Positions 1 through 7,104 of a DNA stretch of 18,546 nucleotides are shown here, one piece after another; the first letter of the stretch is position 1; every line of letters begins with the position of its first letter. The translations under genes were made by a program, and so were the position numbers. The DNA is from an uncultured Bacillaceae bacterium (GTDB lineage: Bacteria > Bacillota > Bacilli > Bacillales > Caldibacillaceae). The DNA lies in the NCBI GenBank assembly GCA_937951955.1, contig CALGAD010000077.1, positions 1 through 18,546 on the forward strand, given 5' to 3'. Under the pieces are notes generated by a model. The model saw only the letters and a list, made by a program, of their open reading frames with translations. It made no database searches and was not told where the DNA came from.

Positions 1-15
1 CTTTTTTATGTTGTA

Positions 16-2172
16 TTAGTTTTGCGCGATGATGATTTTTCCATGATCAACATAGGCCCTTAAATGGGTAACATCCGGGAAATCAAGAACAAAATCAGCG
101 ATTTGATCTTCTAGTTGTTCCTGAATCGTTCGACGCAAGGGTCTTGCACCAAAGGAAGGGTTGTAGCCCAGCTCCACAATTTTTTCCTTGACTTCATCGG
201 TAACAGTAATTGATTTACCGACTTCATTTAATTGTTCGTTTAACTCATCTAGCATTATGTCGACTATTTGTAATAAATGTTCCTTTGCAAGTGGTTTGAA
301 CTGGATAATGCTGTCAAAGCGGTTTAAAAATTCTGGTTTAAAGTAATCTTGCAATTGTTCAACAACATCGGCTTTTTCCACCTTGTCGTTTTGATCAAAT
401 CCGACTCGGATGTTTTTCTCGCCGGTTCCCGCATTGCTTGTCATAATGATGACGCAGTCTTTGAAGCTGACAGTACGGCCCTGGCTGTCGGTGAGTCGAC
501 CATCTTCCAAAATTTGCAGGAACATGTGCATGACATCGGGATGGGCTTTTTCGATTTCATCTAGCAAGATGAGACTGTACGGGTTTCTGCGCACTTTTTC
601 GGTTAATTGACCGGCTTCTTCATGACCGACATATCCCGGAGGTGAACCGATCAGTTTCGATACACTATGTTTTTCCATGTATTCGCTCATATCGAGGCGA
701 ATCATGGCATCCTGGGTACCGAATAACTCTTCAGCAAGCCGTTTAGATAATTCTGTTTTCCCGACACCGGTCGGCCCTACGAATAAGAAGCTGCCAATCG
801 GACGGTTTTTCGGCTTCAATCCTGCCCGGCTGCGGCGAATGGCTTTGGCGACTGCCCGAACAGCTTCATCTTGACCGATGACCTTGGCTTTCAAGTTGTT
901 TTCAAGATTTTTTAGCTGCTGCTGTTCTTCTTTTTGGAGTTTCGTAACCGGTATATTCGTTTTCTCCTCGATAATTTGCTGAATCAATTCCTCCGTGACG
1001 ACCGGTTCCTCTTGATCGTTATTTGATTCTTTTAGCTTCAGTAATGTTTTTTCCTCATCCCGTAATTTTGCCGCCAGTTCATAATTTTCCTTTTGTAATG
1101 CTTCTTCTTTTTCCCTGGCGATTTGCTGCAATCGTTCTTCGATGACTTTCTTCGGCATACCCGAGCTTTCCAGGTTTACTTTGGAGCCGGCTTCATCGAG
1201 TAAATCAATGGCTTTATCAGGTAAAAAGCGATCTTGAATATAGCGCTGTGACAGGACCACACTTGCGCGTATGGCTTCATCTGTATATTTCACTTGATGG
1301 AATTGTTCGTACCGGTCTTTTAATCCCATTAAGATTTCGATCGTTGCCTCGATAGATGGCTCATGGACCATCACCGGTTGAAAACGGCGTTCTAAAGCAC
1401 CATCTTTTTCTATCGTCCGGTATTCCTTGAGGGTCGTTGCCCCGATAATTTGAATATCGCCGCGAGCAAGGGCAGGTTTTAAGATATTGGATGCATCCAT
1501 CGATCCTTCTGCCGAACCGGCACCAACGATTAGATGAAGTTCATCAATGAAAAGGATCACTTCATCCCTTTCTTGTATTTCTTTTAATAATTGTTTCATG
1601 CGCTGTTCAAACTGACCGCGAATACCGGTATTGGCCACTAATGAAGCGACATCGAGTTCATATACTTCCTTATTTTGGAGTTTATAAGGAACATCACCGG
1701 AAACAATTTTCAGGGCGAGACCTTCGGCAATCGCTGTTTTCCCAACACCCGGTTCACCGATTAAAACGGGATTATTTTTGTTGCGCCGATTCAAAATTTC
1801 AATCACTTTTTTTATTTCTTTATCCCGGCCGATTACCGGGTCAATTTTGCCGTTTCTCGCCTGATCGGTTAAATTAATTCCGAACTGATCTAAAAATCCG
1901 CTGCGATTCCTTTGTTCGGTTTTGACGTTTGTCTGCTGTCCCGTGCTCCCCTGAGTACCGAATGGATCGGTGAATCCGTTAAACAAGTCGTTGATGTTAT
2001 TGTTATTTAATCCCCCGAAAAAGTTTTTCAAATGGGAGCCGAGATTAGCCTGGAATTTTTGTTGTTCTTCTATATAACATTGCTGACATAAGCCAACATT
2101 TGTTCCTTGACCGTTCACTTGGTAATGAAAATATACGGTAGCTTTATTTTTCTGGCATTTTTGACATAGCAT
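16..2172 (-). CDS. clpE: ATP-dependent Clp protease ATP-binding subunit ClpE
   Basis: Class 1 Clp/HSP100 unfoldase of 718 residues that feeds unfolded proteins to ClpP; B. subtilis ClpE is about 700 residues. The N-terminus carries a zinc finger, C3-x2-C6 and C29-x2-C32, the mark of ClpE against ClpC, then a Gly/Asn-rich linker (about 50-90). AAA domain 1 has Walker A GEPGVGKT (139-146) and Walker B ending in D210-E211. A UVR-type helical segment lies at about 363-385. AAA domain 2 has Walker A GPTGVGKT (466-473), pore loop GYVG (513-516) and Walker B ending in D538-E539. V590-G591-F592 fits the ClpP-docking loop. The start is fixed by AAGGAGG 9-10 bases upstream. Two promoters and three CtsR boxes lie just upstream, so heat or protein-stress control by CtsR is expected. 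In B. subtilis ClpE-ClpP also helps remove CtsR itself. Its neighbour ykvI is divergent, as in B. subtilis. Confidence 0.97.
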   Translation of the reverse strand: MLCQKCQKNKATVYFHYQVNGQGTNVGLCQQCYIEEQQKFQANLGSHLKNFFGGLNNNNINDLFNGFTDPFGTQGSTGQQTNVKTEQRNRSGFLDQFGINLTDQARNGKIDPVIGRDKEIKKVIEILNRRNKNNPVLIGEPGVGKTAIAEGLALKIVSGDVPYKLQNKEVYELDVASLVANTGIRGQFEQRMKQLLKEIQERDEVILFIDELHLIVGAGSAEGSMDASNILKPALARGDIQIIGATTLKEYRTIEKDGALERRFQPVMVHEPSIEATIEILMGLKDRYEQFHQVKYTDEAIRASVVLSQRYIQDRFLPDKAIDLLDEAGSKVNLESSGMPKKVIEERLQQIAREKEEALQKENYELAAKLRDEEKTLLKLKESNNDQEEPVVTEELIQQIIEEKTNIPVTKLQKEEQQQLKNLENNLKAKVIGQDEAVRAVAKAIRRSRAGLKPKNRPIGSFLFVGPTGVGKTELSKRLAEELFGTQDAMIRLDMSEYMEKHSVSKLIGSPPGYVGHEEAGQLTEKVRRNPYSLILLDEIEKAHPDVMHMFLQILEDGRLTDSQGRTVSFKDCVIIMTSNAGTGEKNIRVGFDQNDKVEKADVVEQLQDYFKPEFLNRFDSIIQFKPLAKEHLLQIVDIMLDELNEQLNEVGKSITVTDEVKEKIVELGYNPSFGARPLRRTIQEQLEDQIADFVLDFPDVTHLRAYVDHGKIIIAQN

Positions 2173-2214
2173 CAGGAATTCCTCCTTCCGAAAATATTCT
2201 TCATCAACTCAGGG

Positions 2215-2237
2215 CTTGACCTTGACTATCTTTGACT
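2215..2237 (-). promoter_or_regulatory. CtsR operator, proximal, with an extra heptad
   Basis: Read on the minus strand, AGTCAAA-GAT-AGTCAAG (2221-2237) fits the CtsR tandem heptad (RGTCAAA, 3 bases, RGTCAAA) with one mismatch. It is followed by a third, overlapping heptad GGTCAAG (2215-2221). It sits just downstream of the P2 -10 hexamer. Confidence 0.8.
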
Positions 2238-2245
2238 TTATCACT

Positions 2246-2274
2246 ATTATATTTTGTCCACGATGGACAGGCAA
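2246..2274 (-). promoter_or_regulatory. clpE proximal SigA-like promoter (P2)
   Basis: On the minus strand TTGCCT (2269-2274) is separated by 17 bases from a perfect TATAAT (2246-2251). The expected start, near 2239, touches the CtsR box at 2221-2237. The -35 matches consensus at 4 of 6 bases, so this promoter is less certain than the distal one. Confidence 0.55.
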
Positions 2275-2294
2275 GGATAACGAATCAATTTTGA

Positions 2295-2311
2295 TTTGAT
2301 CATCTTTGACT
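2295..2311 (-). promoter_or_regulatory. CtsR operator, middle
   Basis: The minus strand reads AGTCAAA-GAT-GATCAAA: two CtsR heptads spaced by 3 bases, with one mismatch in the second. It lies at the predicted transcription start of the distal clpE promoter. Confidence 0.75.
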
Positions 2312-2321
2312 TTCTATCTTT

Positions 2322-2350
2322 ATTATACTTTGACCTTTTTTGACTTTCAA
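2322..2350 (-). promoter_or_regulatory. clpE distal SigA promoter (P1)
   Basis: On the minus strand TTGAAA (2345-2350), a 17-base spacer and a perfect TATAAT (2322-2327) form a strong SigA promoter. Its spacer is filled by a perfect CtsR box (2329-2345), and a second CtsR box (2295-2311) lies at the expected start near 2315. CtsR bound here should block RNA polymerase directly. Confidence 0.75.
2329..2345 (-). promoter_or_regulatory. CtsR operator, distal (perfect)
   Basis: The minus strand reads AGTCAAA-AAA-GGTCAAA: two perfect CtsR heptads spaced by 3 bases, lying between the -35 and -10 hexamers of the distal clpE promoter. Confidence 0.88.
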
Positions 2351-2502
2351 GAGGTTTGCCCAAATTTTTTTCGAGAGGAGACATAATGATTGGAGAAATT
2401 GATTCAATTTTGAAGATAAGTAGCCGCTCATTCTCTTCCTTTCTTTCCTGCTGTTCTGACCTTGTCCTTTCGAGCATATAGATGGGAGGAGGAGGAGAAG
2501 AG

Positions 2503-3519
2503 ATGAATTGGAAAAAATCGTTACAGCTTGCGGCTGTTTATGTCGGTTCAGTTGTTGGCGCCGGCTTTGCCACAGGTCGGGAAATCATCGAATTCTTTTC
2601 CCGGTTCGGCAGTATCGGATTACTCACGATTATCCTTTCAGGAGTTTTTTTTATCTGGTTTGGTGTAAAGATCATGATGCTATCTCTCCGCATCGGTGCG
2701 CAAAGTTATCACCAGTTAAATGAATATTTATTCGGCCGTATCTTCACTCCACTTGTGAACTTGATCATGCTACTCATGTTAATCGGTGTGACTTCTGTCA
2801 TGCTATCGGGAGCGGGCAGTGTTTTCGAAGAACAATTGCATTTAGCACGGGGACTCGGGATCGTTGGCACGATTTGCCTCGCTATTTTTATTTTAGTCAT
2901 AGGAACGAAGGGCTTATTTTTGGTGAATACCGTCGTTGTACCGTTACTCATCATATTTTGTCTCGTTCTGTTTGGACATGTTCTCTTTTTACCTGATTTT
3001 TGGCAGAACGCCTTTACACCCGTAGCGTGGGATGGTCATGCTTTTCTTTCCTCGTTAAGTTATGCATCCTTTAATCTCGCTTTAACCCAGGCTGTGTTAG
3101 TACCGGCGGCGACGGAAATCAATGACGAACGAACGATTAAAATGGGTGGTATTCTCGGTGGGCTGATCTTGACAGGTCTTTTACTGATGAATCATTTAGT
3201 TGTCGTGCAGCTTCCTGATTTTCAACTGTACGATATCCCCCTGGCAGTCATGATGGAGAAAATGGCCAGCGCCTTTCATTTATTATTTATCCTCGTAATT
3301 TATGGTGAAATATTCAGTTCCATCATCGGAAATATTTACGGCCTTGAACGTTTTATCCAGAAGATTGTCCCGATGAAGACGATCTATATAGGAATGATCA
3401 TCTTCGCCATTGCTTATGTAATCAGTATGGTGAATTATAGTTTATTACTTGCCACGTTATACCCGTTGTTTGGCAATATCGCCATTATTTACTTCATACT
3501 TTTAATGATAAAAAAATAA
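2503..3519 (+). CDS. ykvI: YkvI family polytopic membrane protein
   Basis: Integral membrane protein of 338 residues with about ten hydrophobic segments and short loops; B. subtilis YkvI is of similar length. The first segment contains G-S-V-V-G-A-G-F-A-T-G, a glycine-rich broken helix reminiscent of TM1 in LeuT-fold/APC-type transporters, so a small-molecule transport role is plausible but the substrate is unknown. The ATG at 2503 is chosen over the in-frame ATG at 2482 because the very strong SD (GGAGGAGGAG, about 2486-2496) lies between them and would otherwise be inside the gene. It is divergent from clpE, as in B. subtilis. The 330-base region between them holds the clpE control sites (2215-2350); I could not find a convincing promoter for ykvI in it. 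A bidirectional terminator starts at its stop codon. Confidence 0.88.
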   Translation: MNWKKSLQLAAVYVGSVVGAGFATGREIIEFFSRFGSIGLLTIILSGVFFIWFGVKIMMLSLRIGAQSYHQLNEYLFGRIFTPLVNLIMLLMLIGVTSVMLSGAGSVFEEQLHLARGLGIVGTICLAIFILVIGTKGLFLVNTVVVPLLIIFCLVLFGHVLFLPDFWQNAFTPVAWDGHAFLSSLSYASFNLALTQAVLVPAATEINDERTIKMGGILGGLILTGLLLMNHLVVVQLPDFQLYDIPLAVMMEKMASAFHLLFILVIYGEIFSSIIGNIYGLERFIQKIVPMKTIYIGMIIFAIAYVISMVNYSLLLATLYPLFGNIAIIYFILLMIKK

Positions 3520-3545
3520 AAACTTGCAGTCAGGCAAGTTTTTAT
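3518..3545. terminator. Bidirectional Rho-independent terminator, ykvI / CPBP gene
   Basis: Nine-base-pair stem AAAACTTGC (3519-3527) with GCAAGTTTT (3534-3542), 6-base loop. T-rich tails are present on both strands (TTTTTATT on plus, TTTTTATTTTTT on minus), so it can serve both convergent genes. Confidence 0.85.
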
Positions 3546-3577
3546 TAAAAAGGGATGGAAGATATGTTGAGAAACGA

Positions 3578-4192
3578 TTAAATAAGCGGGAAAAGGACTA
3601 ATAAAAGTAGATCGAATATTAAATGCGAAATGATGACAAGAGGTAAACTTCTTTTTTTCGCATACAAATAGCCCCAGACAAGTCCACTAGCAAGTGCTGC
3701 CAGAACTAAAAGAAGCGCACCGGAGTAAAGTTGTACGGACGCATATAAAAGAGTGGAGAGGATGATACTCGTCCACATCGTTGTACGCTTTAATAATCGT
3801 TTAAGCACAAATCCGCGCCAGAAAAATTCTTCTCCGGGAATGATAATCAAGATCAATACGATGTGATGCCAAATTTTATCTGGTGCAAACTTTCTATATA
3901 AAGACTCCACTTGGTTGATCAAGTACTGAATTTCGATCGTGTCGAACAGAAAATCGGCGAACCAGAACAGTAAGTATAAAATGACACCGGAAACGATTCC
4001 GTACAGCAAATATTGCCCGAGCGGGAGTTCATCGTCGACATCTTCAATCCATATTGAATAGGCGATCAAGATAAACATCGAGCCGGTAAACAAATACCAG
4101 AACACTTTTGTATGGTCAAAGGTGTAATAAAGGAGTAGATGGGCAATGACGATTCCTAGAAGTAATTTCCAATCTATGCGAACATTCGACAT
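3578..4192 (-). CDS. CPBP family intramembrane glutamic protease-like protein
   Basis: Membrane protein of 204 residues with about six hydrophobic segments, related to the CPBP (CAAX protease/bacteriocin-processing, Abi) family. Motif 1 is clear: E121-E122-F-F-W-R126, the EExxxR signature carrying the catalytic glutamates. Motif 3 is H190-L-I-F-D194. Motif 2, normally FxxxH, reads Y150-A-S-V-Q154, so the usual histidine is replaced by glutamine. The start ATG (complement of 4190-4192) is preceded by GAAGGGAG at normal spacing; the frame stays open to 4465, but that part includes a terminator hairpin and has no good SD. Substrate unknown; family members process peptides or act in immunity and membrane maintenance. 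It is separated from the upstream ykvS gene by a strong terminator, so probably transcribed alone. Confidence 0.85.
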   Translation of the reverse strand: MSNVRIDWKLLLGIVIAHLLLYYTFDHTKVFWYLFTGSMFILIAYSIWIEDVDDELPLGQYLLYGIVSGVILYLLFWFADFLFDTIEIQYLINQVESLYRKFAPDKIWHHIVLILIIIPGEEFFWRGFVLKRLLKRTTMWTSIILSTLLYASVQLYSGALLLVLAALASGLVWGYLYAKKRSLPLVIISHLIFDLLLLVLFPLI

Positions 4193-4327
4193 TTTTCTTA
4201 CTCCCTTCAGAAAGATATTTACATTGTAGCATAATTTTATTTTGACAAAAAATGATATACCATTTGTACATTTTATATCAAAAAAGAATTTTTCCAATTT
4301 TATCCTGAAGTTTTGGAGAGCCCCCGA

Positions 4328-4362
4328 AAAATAAAAAGAACAGAGAAACGATTCCCTGTTCT
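4328..4362 (-). terminator. Rho-independent terminator downstream of ykvS
   Basis: On the minus strand an 11-bp stem (AGAACAGGGAA with TTTCTCTGTTCT pairing, one G-U; 4337-4362) closes a 4-base loop and is followed by TTTTTATTTTT. It lies about 115 bases after the ykvS stop. The rest of the 285-base gap between the CPBP gene and ykvS shows no other feature I can support. Confidence 0.85.
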
Positions 4363-4477
4363 CTAATAGCAAGGATTTGAATTTTATTTGCGGAATGGAA
4401 AATCCGTGGAGATGATGCTGGAATGAATGGGCATTCCGGCATACAAAAGTTGTAAGCGTAAACATTTTTTTGTAAAA

Positions 4478-4657
4478 CTATTCTTCAATGATTCTATAAT
4501 TCTTATGATTCACCACTGTTCGTTCCTCTAAATCTAATTCCCGGTAATTATCCATATATGTTAAATTAACGATAACGGAATTTTCATTGACTTTTTCGAC
4601 AACACCTCTTAGACCATTTTTGAATTCGATTACATTACCAACCGATGCTTTCCTCAC
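4478..4657 (-). CDS. ykvS: YkvS family small protein (DUF2187)
   Basis: Small acidic protein of 59 residues, matching what I know of the DUF2187/YkvS family. Features seen are a V-G-N-x-[VI]-E-F-K-N-G-L start, a central N-S-V-I-V-N-L-T-x-M-D-N-Y block, and the end V-V-N-H-K-N-Y-R-I-I. The pattern suggests a compact beta-barrel (SH3/KOW-like), so nucleic-acid or protein binding is possible; no function is established to my knowledge. The start is GTG (complement of 4655-4657) with GGGGAG 9 bases upstream. An ATG a few bases earlier (ATATGCAAA) is out of frame. Divergent from the 64-residue gene at 4787, the same arrangement of small genes next to ykvT as in B. subtilis. Confidence 0.85.
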   Translation of the reverse strand: MRKASVGNVIEFKNGLRGVVEKVNENSVIVNLTYMDNYRELDLEERTVVNHKNYRIIEE

Positions 4658-4786
4658 TTTGCATATCTCCCCTTTAATGAATATAATTAATATTAGTTTG
4701 CAATAAAATGTTCTATTTGTAAAGGTGAGTCTTCCACTTTTTTGCAACAGTTTAATTTTTTTGAAGATAACTTGGAGGGATGGACG

Positions 4787-4981
4787 ATGGACGCGCAAGA
4801 AGCGACAACTTTGCTCGATCGATTAAAACATGGAGAAATTGAAGAACTCATCGTGAAAAAGGAAGATTTTCTATCCTTCCAGCAGGTTTTAACGAAGCGG
4901 GACGATTTTAAGCATTTTCGCGGCATTGCTTTAAAAGGTGGAGATATTCGTTACGAATATTTGGAAAAACCACGAAGTTAA
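4787..4981 (+). CDS. ykzS: Small conserved-type protein, probable YkzS
   Basis: Protein of 64 residues with no signal peptide or membrane segment, rich in charged residues (D, E, K, R). It begins M-D-A-Q-E-A-T-T-L-L-D-R-L-K and ends Y-E-Y-L-E-K-P-R-S. The ATG at 4787 follows GGAGGG with 7-base spacing; the in-frame ATG at 4742 has no SD. The symbol rests on position (between ykvS and ykvT, as ykzS in B. subtilis) and on size rather than on a sequence I can recall, so treat it as provisional. Function unknown. A strong terminator follows 48 bases after the stop, so it is probably a single-gene transcript. Confidence 0.72.
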   Translation: MDAQEATTLLDRLKHGEIEELIVKKEDFLSFQQVLTKRDDFKHFRGIALKGGDIRYEYLEKPRS

Positions 4982-5029
4982 TTTTACATATTTGGAATTC
5001 TTTTCCTTGCGTTCGATTCACGAAAAAAT

Positions 5030-5071
5030 GCGACTAAATCCAGGGGTAACTGGTATTTGGTCGCTTTTTTT
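5030..5071 (+). terminator. Rho-independent terminator after the ykzS-like gene
   Basis: Long stem: 5030-5039 pairs with 5055-5064 (10 bp, one G-U), then a 1-base bulge, then CCAG (5040-5043) with CTGG (5050-5053), loop of 6, followed by seven T. It separates the small gene from ykvT. Confidence 0.88.
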
Positions 5072-5181
5072 AGCTTCAGCCTCCGTACATTTACTGGAAA
5101 TTATGGCAATCTCCTACTAATGAATGAGAGAAATGGGCGTGTTAGGTTAATAGAGTAGTAAATCAATATGGAGGTAATGAT

Positions 5182-5775
5182 ATGAAAAATAAATGGATGA
5201 AAAGTTTGGCGATCATGTTCATTTCCACTTCATTATTTGGATTTAATCAACAAACCCATGCAGCAACAACTTACACAGTTCAAGCAGGAGATAGTTTATA
5301 TAAAATCGGTCAGCAGTTCGGTGTGGCTTATAAAGATCTTCAATCTATGAATCAATTAAACTCTACTGTGATTTATCCAGGACAGCAATTGACCATTCCC
5401 GCATCGATTTCACAACAAGACAAAGAATTATTGGCAAGACTTGTCAGTGCGGAAGCGAAAGGTGAACCGTATGCCGGGAAGGTAGCGGTCGCTACAGTCG
5501 TACTCAATCGTTTGGATCATCCGGATTTTCCGAATAGTGTTCGAGACGTGATTTATCAAATTGACGGCGGGCATTACGCCTTCACACCGGTAGCCAATGG
5601 TGCAATTAACACCCCGGCGGATGCGGAATCAAAAAAAGCGGTTATGGAAGCATTATCCTTTAGAGGTCAGGGCAATGGGTCACTCTATTTTTACAATCCA
5701 AAAACTTCTTCAAGCAAATGGATACTTTCCAGACCGGTAACCGTACAAATCGGCAATCACGTGTTTGCCAAATAA
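5182..5775 (+). CDS. ykvT: Secreted LysM-SleB-type cell-wall hydrolase YkvT
   Basis: Exported protein of 197 residues. A signal peptide (K/R-rich start, hydrophobic core 8-20) ends at a probable cleavage site after T-H-A27. One LysM peptidoglycan-binding domain follows (about 30-73: Y-T-V-Q-A-G-D-S-L-Y-K-I ... I-Y-P-G-Q-Q-L-T-I-P). The C-terminal half (about 83-195) is a hydrolase_2/SleB-CwlJ type domain with L-V-S-A-E91-A-K-G-E-P-Y, where E91 is the likely catalytic glutamate, then V-A-V-A-T-V-V-L-N-R. Expected activity is cleavage of peptidoglycan glycan strands, a lytic-transglycosylase-like reaction known for SleB and linked in relatives to spore cortex or sporulation-wall work. GGAGG at 5171-5175 supports the start. 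It stands alone between two terminators. I looked for SigE, SigG and SigK promoter motifs in 5072-5181 and found none convincing. Confidence 0.93.
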   Translation: MKNKWMKSLAIMFISTSLFGFNQQTHAATTYTVQAGDSLYKIGQQFGVAYKDLQSMNQLNSTVIYPGQQLTIPASISQQDKELLARLVSAEAKGEPYAGKVAVATVVLNRLDHPDFPNSVRDVIYQIDGGHYAFTPVANGAINTPADAESKKAVMEALSFRGQGNGSLYFYNPKTSSSKWILSRPVTVQIGNHVFAK

Positions 5776-5809
5776 AGAATTCATTAAAGTTCAAAAAAAA
5801 TTCCTATTT

Positions 5810-5838
5810 AAAACCGGCGGATGAAGTCGGTTTTTTTT
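5810..5838 (+). terminator. Rho-independent terminator after ykvT
   Basis: Stem AAAACCGGC (5810-5818) with GTCGGTTTT (5826-5834), one G-U pair, 7-base loop, and eight T from 5831. Confidence 0.88.
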
Positions 5839-5918
5839 ATTATAGGTTATAATAGAATAAACAAACTTAGAAACAGACAAATTTTCTATTTAACTTTTCG
5901 CGGAAAGGAGGAAGGTAG

Positions 5919-6659
5919 ATGGCTATGGGAAAACAGACGGTAATCGTAACCGGTGCGGCAAATGGCATCGGAAAAGAAATTTCCCGGAGTTTTTCACATA
6001 ACGGAGCTGAGGTTGTCCTGGCTGATATCGATTCGGAAAATGGGAAGAAGCTGGAAAAAGAAATCTTGCAAGAAAATGGCGATGCTTTTTTTGTCGAAAC
6101 CGATGTTAAAAAAGAAGAGGATATCGTTCGCCTCGTGGAACTAACGATTCAAAAATACGGGAAGATTGATGTGGTTATCAATAATGCCGGAATCGACTGT
6201 TTCGAGAATTTTTTCGAACTGACAACTGCCCGTTGGGATGAGGTAATCAATACGAATTTGCGCAGTGTCTTTCTTTTAGCGAGAGAAGCCGGCCGCTTTA
6301 TGCAGGAAAGAGGCGGATCGATCATCAATATCGCGTCAACACGAGCTTTTATGTCAGAACCGAACTCAGAATCTTATGCCGCCTCAAAAGGTGGGGTCAT
6401 CGCTCTTACTCATGCGCTGGCAGCCACATTAAGTCCGTACCGAATTCGGGTAAATAGTATAAGTCCCGGTTGGATTCACCATGATAAGAATGAAAAGTTG
6501 TCAAAAGAGGATCACGAACAACACTGGTCCGGACGGGTTGGCAGACCAGAGGATATCGCGGAAGTTTGTTTAATGCTGGCCGACCCGAAAAATGATTTCA
6601 TTAATGGGGAGAATATTACCGTAGATGGCGGCATGACCAAAAAGATGATTTATTTATAA
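5919..6659 (+). CDS. Short-chain dehydrogenase/reductase (classical SDR)
   Basis: Classical SDR of 246 residues, a normal length. Nucleotide-binding motif T11-G-A-A-N-G-I-G18; D36 after beta-strand 2 points to NAD(H) rather than NADP(H). D62-V is the adenine-pocket Asp, and N88-N-A-G is present. The catalytic tetrad is complete: N113, S140, Y153 and K157 (Y-A-A-S-K). The C-terminus has the usual D-G-G-M. Substrate cannot be told: the SDR fold covers sugars, acyl carriers, alcohols and ketones. Start ATG 5919 has AAGGAGG 7 bases upstream; a second ATG two codons later is less well spaced. A TATAAT at 5848-5853 might be a -10, but no matching -35 is seen. It lies where B. subtilis has ykvU-stoA-zosA-...-glcT-ptsG, so this part of the locus differs from that species. 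Confidence 0.93.
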   Translation: MAMGKQTVIVTGAANGIGKEISRSFSHNGAEVVLADIDSENGKKLEKEILQENGDAFFVETDVKKEEDIVRLVELTIQKYGKIDVVINNAGIDCFENFFELTTARWDEVINTNLRSVFLLAREAGRFMQERGGSIINIASTRAFMSEPNSESYAASKGGVIALTHALAATLSPYRIRVNSISPGWIHHDKNEKLSKEDHEQHWSGRVGRPEDIAEVCLMLADPKNDFINGENITVDGGMTKKMIYL

Positions 6660-6670
6660 CAGAAATTGGT

Positions 6671-6685
6671 ATAAAAACGAAAACA
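6671..6685 (+). promoter_or_regulatory. Possible CcpA cre site upstream of ptsHI
   Basis: ATAAAAACGAAAACA matches the cre consensus WTGNAANCGNWNNCW except for A in place of the third-position G. It lies about 35 bases upstream of the ptsHI -35, a position seen for CcpA-activated promoters. The region is A-rich, so chance matches are likely. It also sits in the loop of a weak inverted repeat, GAAATTG (6662-6668) / CAATTTC (6684-6690). Confidence 0.35.
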
Positions 6686-6719
6686 ATTTCCGGTTTAATA
6701 ATTTTTTCACAAGGAAATA

Positions 6720-6748
6720 TTGTAAATTTATCAATAAAATGGTATCTT
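6720..6748 (+). promoter_or_regulatory. ptsHI SigA promoter with extended -10
   Basis: TTGTAA (6720-6725), a 17-base spacer and TATCTT (6743-6748), with TGG directly before the -10, which is an extended -10 element. Start expected near 6755, giving an 80-base leader rich in A and T. I see no GlcT-type antiterminator/terminator pair in this leader. Confidence 0.55.
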
Positions 6749-6837
6749 AGAATCTGGTCCATTTCCACACAAAAATAAAACCTTCCTTAAATTTAATAAA
6801 AAATCATTAAAAAATTTGATTAGGAGTGAGTTATTCA

Positions 6838-7104
6838 ATGATCGAAAGAACATATAAAGTTATTGCTGATACAGGTATTCACGCACGTCCAGCTACATTA
6901 TTAGTACAAACTGCAGGTAAATTTGACGCGGAAATTTCCCTCGAGTACAAAGGAAAAAAAGTAAACTTAAAATCCATTATGGGAGTCATGTCTTTAGGAA
7001 TCGGTAAAGATGCCGAAATTAAAATTTCTGCCGAGGGTAGCGATGCAGAAAGTGCTATTCAAGCCCTTGATGAACTCATGCAAAAAGAAGGGCTGGCAGA
7101 ATAA
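6838..7104 (+). CDS. ptsH: Phosphocarrier protein HPr
   Basis: Cytoplasmic phosphotransferase-system protein of 88 residues, the same length as B. subtilis HPr. It takes phosphate from Enzyme I on H15 (G-I-H15-A-R-P) and passes it to sugar-specific EIIA domains. S46 (N-L-K-S46-I-M-G-V) is the regulatory serine phosphorylated by HPr kinase/phosphorylase in Firmicutes; P-Ser46-HPr is the corepressor of CcpA in carbon catabolite control. ATG 6838 is chosen because a GTG at 6826 overlaps the SD (AGGAG, 6822-6826) and residues 1-16 then align with the family. The stop overlaps the ptsI start by one base (TAATG), so translation is likely coupled. No ptsG or glcT precedes it here. Confidence 0.98.
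   Translation: MIERTYKVIADTGIHARPATLLVQTAGKFDAEISLEYKGKKVNLKSIMGVMSLGIGKDAEIKISAEGSDAESAIQALDELMQKEGLAE

Noticed and set aside
1641..1877. Plus-strand open frames inside clpE (also 349-564, 410-610 and 677-874).
   Set aside because: Antisense shadows of the conserved AAA domains; no start signals.
2482..2502. Upstream ATG for ykvI that would add seven residues (M-G-G-G-G-E-E).
   Set aside because: The added codons are the Shine-Dalgarno itself (GGAGGAGGAG); the ATG at 2503 is properly spaced from it.
4193..4465. N-terminal extension of the CPBP gene to an ATG at 4465.
   Set aside because: It would translate the ykvS terminator hairpin, and the ATG at 4192 has a good SD.
4938..5120. Open frame of 60 codons overlapping the end of the ykzS-like gene.
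   Set aside because: It runs straight through the strong terminator hairpin at 5030-5071 and has no SD.
5072..5181. Sporulation sigma-factor promoter for ykvT.
   Set aside because: No sequence matching SigE, SigF/SigG or SigK -10 motifs at a usable distance was found.
6749..6837. Possible GlcT-type antiterminator in the ptsH leader.
   Set aside because: No overlapping hairpin pair or T-run terminator was found between the promoter and ptsH.
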